From assembly GCA_040222455.1 (NCBI GenBank), contig JAVKDD010000008.1:253696-317695 (forward strand): a DNA stretch of 64,000 nt. The letters run 5' to 3'. This DNA is from RHLJ01 sp040222455. Lineage in GTDB: Bacteria; Bacteroidota; Rhodothermia; Balneolales; Balneolaceae. Below the pieces are notes generated by a model that saw only the letters and a list, made by a program, of their open reading frames with translations, had not been told where the DNA came from and made no database searches. The translations under genes and the position numbers were made by a program. Positions 60,233 through 64,000 of this stretch are shown here, piece after piece; position 1 is the first letter of the stretch; the number at the start of each line of letters is the position of its first letter.

Positions 60233-61957
60233 TTAGAATTTAAACGTTAATCCTCCAAAAGCTTGCAGGGGTCTTTCCTGATAGCCTTCCCAAATTTCAT
60301 ACTTTTGCCCCAAAATATTCAACACTTTTACATAAACACCAAATCTGTTATTAATTTGATACTCAGCACCTGCATTTAATAAAACAAAAGCTTTTAAATC
60401 TTCCGTAGCTGACGGGGCTACTCTTTTGTCGATGAACTCAGCCCAACTCGTTACTTTTAGCTTTGAAATTGGCTTGTAAGAAAAAGAACCATTAACCCCT
60501 AAGCGTTCTTCAAATGGAATATCTCCCGCATTTGCGAGCTTAGGTCTTCGGGCATAAAAACGGGCATCAAACCAAAATTTTTCGGGAACCAATTGCTGTG
60601 TTATCCCGCCAAAAAGTTCAAATATAGTAGCTTTGGCAAAATTAACCTCGTAAAAACCGAAGGTTTGTGCAGCACCTACATTTTGATTTGTTCGCTGATA
60701 GTACGCATAATCTTTCGTTAGCTCATAGCTTATTCCCCCAAAAATCCGATTCCCTTCTATCCCTTGAAAAGCAATCTCACCAAATACTCCCGATGTGTAG
60801 CTATGCTTCAGTGCTGTTTGGTCATTTAAAAAACGATTTACCTGATGGTGGCCAAGTGCCGAAGTCATTTCCGGAGCGCCAAAAGCACGTCCAGTAATTA
60901 CAATAGCATCTTTTAAATTATAGCGAACTTTTAGCTCAGGAGTGAAATAGATTCTATTCGAAAAGCCATCTGAAACATATGCAAGACCGGCATTTGCAGT
61001 AATATGCGTGCTAAAATCAAGTAGCTTTCTATACTCAAATGATGCTCTGGAATCGACCCATTGTTGAGAGCCTCCGGAAGATGTAAATAAGTAATTACCT
61101 GCAGAAACCGATGCATTTACACGAAAGGTTTCGTACAATCTGCTTCCTGCCCAATATTTAGAAAATTCCGTATCTATTACTTGTTCTTTTAGCTCGCCAT
61201 TAAGAATTGAGTTTCCTGCTAGTACTTCTACATCAAATGCATTTCCTTTAAAGGTGAATTCCCAACCTTCCAAAGCATTTTCTGTTTTGGTGATGGTGAC
61301 ATCCCCACCAAAGCCGAGATACTCTTTTTTAGCTGTTTCTTCTCCAATTAATGCTTGCTGTGTGCTAGCAAGATTAAACATTCGATTGAAATCACTTAGA
61401 AAACCTACGCCAACTGCTACATTCAGTTTTTCATTTACTTTTGTGTTGTACTGTACGTCACCATCAAAATAGCGGAAACTACTTTCCTGATCTTCAAGAT
61501 GTCCGTCTGTTGAGCGATAATTTATATTACCGGAAACGGCTGACTTTTGATTCAACCCTCGATAAAAGTACCCTTCTGCTTCGGGAGTAATAAAATTTCC
61601 AATCCCAGCTTTAATCCATCCAGTAGTACGGTCAGGAGTTCTAAGAATAGATCGTTGTGGAGGATCCGGTCTATCTAATTGAGTAATTGCAATACTCGCT
61701 ACAGCTTCATCCCGCGACTCCATAAAAGGCATTCTGTTAGGGTCGATTCTAAATACCCGTGGCTTGGGATTAAAGCCTAAAATAGGCTGCCGACGAAGTC
61801 CAGGAAAACGAGCTCTGAACTCACTTCGAATTTCAATATCCTGTGGATTGATTTCAGGCAATAAAGAGTTTTGAGGATTTCCTCCTGTGGTTTGAGCTTG
61901 AGTCTCAACACCTAAAAAAAGCGTAAATAGAATAAGTGTGGTTTGTCGGAACGTCAT
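60233..61957 (-). CDS. outer-membrane barrel protein, TonB-receptor C-terminus type
   Basis: A 574-residue exported protein with a signal peptide ending VETQAQ. There is no plug domain and no TonB box; the sequence goes from a 100-residue N-terminal stretch (PRVFRIDPNRMPFME) directly into strands such as TGWIKAGIGNFITPEAEGYF and NVAVGVGFLSD. The C-terminal KVLNILGQKYEIWEGYQE and GGLTFKF match the end of TonB-dependent receptors. It begins the six-gene unit with HU, HU/SPOR, ExbB, ExbD and TonB. Its own energy link to TonB is therefore uncertain. No promoter box is clear upstream. Confidence 0.83.
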   Translation of the reverse strand: MTFRQTTLILFTLFLGVETQAQTTGGNPQNSLLPEINPQDIEIRSEFRARFPGLRRQPILGFNPKPRVFRIDPNRMPFMESRDEAVASIAITQLDRPDPPQRSILRTPDRTTGWIKAGIGNFITPEAEGYFYRGLNQKSAVSGNINYRSTDGHLEDQESSFRYFDGDVQYNTKVNEKLNVAVGVGFLSDFNRMFNLASTQQALIGEETAKKEYLGFGGDVTITKTENALEGWEFTFKGNAFDVEVLAGNSILNGELKEQVIDTEFSKYWAGSRLYETFRVNASVSAGNYLFTSSGGSQQWVDSRASFEYRKLLDFSTHITANAGLAYVSDGFSNRIYFTPELKVRYNLKDAIVITGRAFGAPEMTSALGHHQVNRFLNDQTALKHSYTSGVFGEIAFQGIEGNRIFGGISYELTKDYAYYQRTNQNVGAAQTFGFYEVNFAKATIFELFGGITQQLVPEKFWFDARFYARRPKLANAGDIPFEERLGVNGSFSYKPISKLKVTSWAEFIDKRVAPSATEDLKAFVLLNAGAEYQINNRFGVYVKVLNILGQKYEIWEGYQERPLQAFGGLTFKF

Positions 61958-62135
61958 TATGCGAATGGGTTTGCTGAAGGTACTAAATTTTGAAGCAAGG
62001 TTTAAGTGCTTACTAGGTGAAAAATGTACTTCAGACTATAGACGATGTTCCTTTAAAAATATTCTATTATTAAAATCCGAAGTTGTTTAAAGTCTTTACC
62101 CTCATTCATTTATTCTGAGCATCTAGATCATGGTA

Positions 62136-62309
62136 GTCTGGAGACGTCCAAGGCTGGTACATTGAAGCCTGCTTGCTGGCAGACAGGTTACAAACTTAAC
62201 CTCGTTCCATAGCTCCGCTATGGAATGCCAGCCTGAGGCTCTGCCTCAAACGGAGAATTAAGTAACAGGCTGAGCCTGAATTAAGAGTTCCGCAGCAGAG
62301 CTACGGAAC
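62136..62309. repeat. array of short palindromic units
   Basis: The 429-base gap 61958-62386 holds no gene. Its centre is a chain of palindromes: GTCT-GG-AGAC at 62136-62145; TTCCATAGC-TCC-GCTATGGAA at 62205-62225; GAGGC-TCT-GCCTC at 62235-62247; CAGGC-TGA-GCCTG at 62266-62278; and GTTCCG...CGGAAC at 62287-62309. The last carries a degenerate form of the second unit. Such GC-richer palindromes in an AT-rich gap look like dispersed repeats. The outer parts of the gap show nothing I can support. Confidence 0.7.
62201..62249. repeat. 49-bp direct repeat, copy 1
   Basis: Matches 63792-63840 at 47 of 49 positions, same orientation. It spans the TTCCATAGC palindrome and the GAGGC/GCCTC palindrome. 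The two differences lie between them (CT here, AA in copy 2). Confidence 0.9.
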
Positions 62310-62386
62310 CAGAGAAAAGACAGGAGAAAAGCTGAAAACCCCTAAAAACAACTGCTAAAAAGCTTTTACTAAGAAAAAATAGCTAA

Positions 62387-63652
62387 TTATTCTTCGTAGT
62401 GGTACCAGTTAAATCCCCTTCCAAGCCGGTATGATTCAATATTCTGATATCTCTCCATCATAACGGGAGGGTTTTGCGAAAAGTCATAGACTTGTACTTC
62501 TGAGTTAGTATTCTCGTCAACTCGACCATGTATGAATAAAAGCTCATTACTCTCACTCCATTGTGGGGATGCTTCAAATTCAAGATTGGTATTAAGTTCA
62601 TGAATTTGGTTGGAAGAAATATCCAAATAAAAAACCCGGTTACCATTTCGAGACCACTCATACGAAATATATTTATTTCCGGACTGCCAGTTTGGGCGTA
62701 AAGCAAAACCGGTTTCAGTAATCCGTTGAAGGTTTTCTTCATTTATATCAATGGTATATAAGTCACTTCGATATCGCATGGAATCTGCATTGTAATAATC
62801 CCTCTTTGAAGAAAAAACTATCTTATCACTATCCGGACTCCAATTAGGATACTGATCATCTGCGATGTGATTCGTCAGTTGAATAACTGAATCGGTCTCG
62901 AAATCATAAAGAAAAATATTATCATTAAATTCCGAATAAATTGTAAATGCGATCTTCGTTCCGTCAGGGCTCCACTTAGGATTTGAACCGGGGTGAGCCC
63001 TAGTTGAATCCTGAGTTGGCTTCATCGGCCTCATATTGGTTCCATCTGTATTCATCAGGTATAGGGCTAGCCCCACAAAACCACTTTTATATGGAGTGGA
63101 AAATACAATTTGTTTACCATCCGGACTCCAGGAGGGTTCAAATGCTTCGTGAATTCCCAAAGTAGTAAGCTGGGTAAGCTCAGAACCATCCAGGTTCATC
63201 GTAAAGATTTCACTATTTCCATCTCCCGCAGGCATCGAAAATACAAGCTTATTCCCTTCCTCCGGCACTACCGGAACCGAAGTAATTTCGGTAGTAAACA
63301 GGAATGGCTCAGAAACAGGTTCTCCCATAGATGAGACTACCTGTACCGAGTGTTCATAGTTTCCATGAACCCTTGGGGCTGTCCAGCTAAAGACTGTTTC
63401 GGTGGTTACTGAATCTGTATCAGTCTGGTAGCCAGTTAGTTGCCATCTTAGCTTGTATTCCTGTTCCAGCTCTGTACTCAGCGTTACAGTAAGCTGAACC
63501 GTATCGTTTACAATGATGGACTCTGCACTTAATTCAACGTCGCTAATTTCTGGAATGGTGGGTTCGGGCGGAGTCGTTCCCTGGTCTTTGCAGCTTGTAA
63601 GAAATACAAGGCTCGTAAATAACAGAACTAAAAAAAGAATGTGAGGTTTCAT
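62387..63652 (-). CDS. PD40 (TolB-like) beta-propeller lipoprotein
   Basis: A 421-residue lipoprotein with signal peptide and lipobox F-L-T-S-C (Cys near residue 21). Residues about 35-130 form an Ig-like beta domain with a Thr/Val-rich sequence. From about 135 on come TolB/PD40 propeller repeats with the motif W-S-P-D-G: EPSWSPDGKQIVFS, PKWSPDGTKIAF and PNWSPDSDKIVFSS. It could read or bind proteins or peptidoglycan in the periplasm; TolB itself is a Tol partner, but this protein lacks the TolB N-terminal domain. It is flanked by the 49-bp direct repeats and has no close neighbour in the window. Confidence 0.85.
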   Translation of the reverse strand: MKPHILFLVLLFTSLVFLTSCKDQGTTPPEPTIPEISDVELSAESIIVNDTVQLTVTLSTELEQEYKLRWQLTGYQTDTDSVTTETVFSWTAPRVHGNYEHSVQVVSSMGEPVSEPFLFTTEITSVPVVPEEGNKLVFSMPAGDGNSEIFTMNLDGSELTQLTTLGIHEAFEPSWSPDGKQIVFSTPYKSGFVGLALYLMNTDGTNMRPMKPTQDSTRAHPGSNPKWSPDGTKIAFTIYSEFNDNIFLYDFETDSVIQLTNHIADDQYPNWSPDSDKIVFSSKRDYYNADSMRYRSDLYTIDINEENLQRITETGFALRPNWQSGNKYISYEWSRNGNRVFYLDISSNQIHELNTNLEFEASPQWSESNELLFIHGRVDENTNSEVQVYDFSQNPPVMMERYQNIESYRLGRGFNWYHYEE

Positions 63653-64000
63653 AGGTCTCTCCTATATATAGCAAGACAGGTCAAAATGCAATTGCCCCTA
63701 ATCTTTGTAAAATAGTATGTTAAACAAGATTTAAAGTGTGTCTTAATGACTACCCTTCTGCTGATTATGTAGCTGCAAAATAGGTTTTGCACTCGTTCCA
63801 TAGCTCCGCTATGGAATGCCAGCAAGAGGCTCTGCCTCAACTAAGAAAGAGAAGAAAGCAAAAATAAAGTGCAGAGGAACCTGTGACATAAGTTCAGCAT
63901 CAGCGCTAAAGAACTAGAAAATAGCCCCTATAAAAAAAACTAACGCGGTGTAAGGAGTAAGGGAGTTCCTGGTCTTACTAAAAAAGACCGAACCATGGGA
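63653..64000. other. gene-free right edge with repeat remnants
   Basis: The last 348 bases hold no supported gene. They contain GCAAAA-TAGG-TTTTGC (63775-63790), the second 49-bp repeat copy, and a GGTCTT/AAGACC hairpin at 63971-63989. The stretch may continue into another repeat region outside the window. Confidence 0.6.
63792..63840. repeat. 49-bp direct repeat, copy 2
   Basis: Second copy of the repeat at 62201-62249, same orientation, 47/49 identical. It includes the palindrome TTCCATAGC-TCC-GCTATGGAA (63796-63816) and GAGGC-TCT-GCCTC (63826-63838). The two copies bracket the lipoprotein gene at a distance of 1591 bases. Confidence 0.9.

Overview
The window reads as the chromosome of an AT-rich, Gram-negative member of the Fibrobacterota-Chlorobiota-Bacteroidota group. 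My best guess is a Balneolaceae-like bacterium (Balneola/Gracilimonas relatives, Rhodothermota), with moderate confidence. Reasons: LPS and outer-membrane machinery (LptB, LolC/E-type permease, many outer-membrane beta-barrels), a LytTR/LytS two-component pair, DUF4270 and DUF5916 proteins, a Bacteroidetes-type promoter (TTG-N19-TAnnTTTG at 7436-7465), and a split PurS/PurQ FGAM synthase, which is unlike the fused PurL typical of core Bacteroidota. I see no rRNA, tRNA, CRISPR array, phage or transposase gene.

Layout. 1-8.5 kb: edge of a four-helix-bundle gene, RadC, a divergent AMP nucleosidase/Nudix pair with overlapping start codons, an Asp/Asn beta-hydroxylase, OsmC, a peroxiredoxin, topoisomerase I and two unknown small genes. 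8.5-8.9 kb: a gene-free stretch packed with palindromic repeats. 8.9-20.2 kb: tricorn-like protease, malic enzyme, M1 aminopeptidase, the replication/repair set recR-ybaB-dnaX, and a LytTR regulator with its sensor kinase. 20.4-28.1 kb: a DUF5916 outer-membrane protein with an intradiol-dioxygenase-like protein, miaA, purS-clpS-purQ, lptB, a rhodanese and rho.

28.2-37.6 kb: one long minus-strand run: branching enzyme, 4-alpha-glucanotransferase, a ComA-like protein, a shortened glycogen-synthase-like protein, a DUF4270 lipoprotein, an outer-membrane protein and a TPR protein. Together with glycogen phosphorylase at 45.7 kb this gives a storage-glucan pathway. 37.7-49.2 kb: a LolC/E permease, a MurF-like ligase fused to a membrane domain, a nucleotidyltransferase, a TIM-barrel protein, UspA, cca-ispE, glgP and MscS.

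49.3-53.0 kb: a tight three-gene unit of a cupredoxin, a membrane adenylate cyclase and a porin-like protein. 53.1-62.0 kb: a large BNR-repeat secreted protein and a compact six-gene unit joining an outer-membrane barrel, a short HU protein, a membrane protein with an HU-like N-terminus and a SPOR-like C-terminus, ExbB, ExbD and TonB. 62.0-64.0 kb: a PD40 lipoprotein flanked by nearly identical 49-bp palindromic direct repeats.

Most of the content is core metabolism and cell-envelope biology. The most unusual items are the HU/SPOR/ExbBD/TonB unit, the cupredoxin-cyclase-porin unit, the membrane-fused MurF-like ligase, and an A9 run in dnaX where both shifted frames stop at once, as expected for a tau/gamma slippage site.
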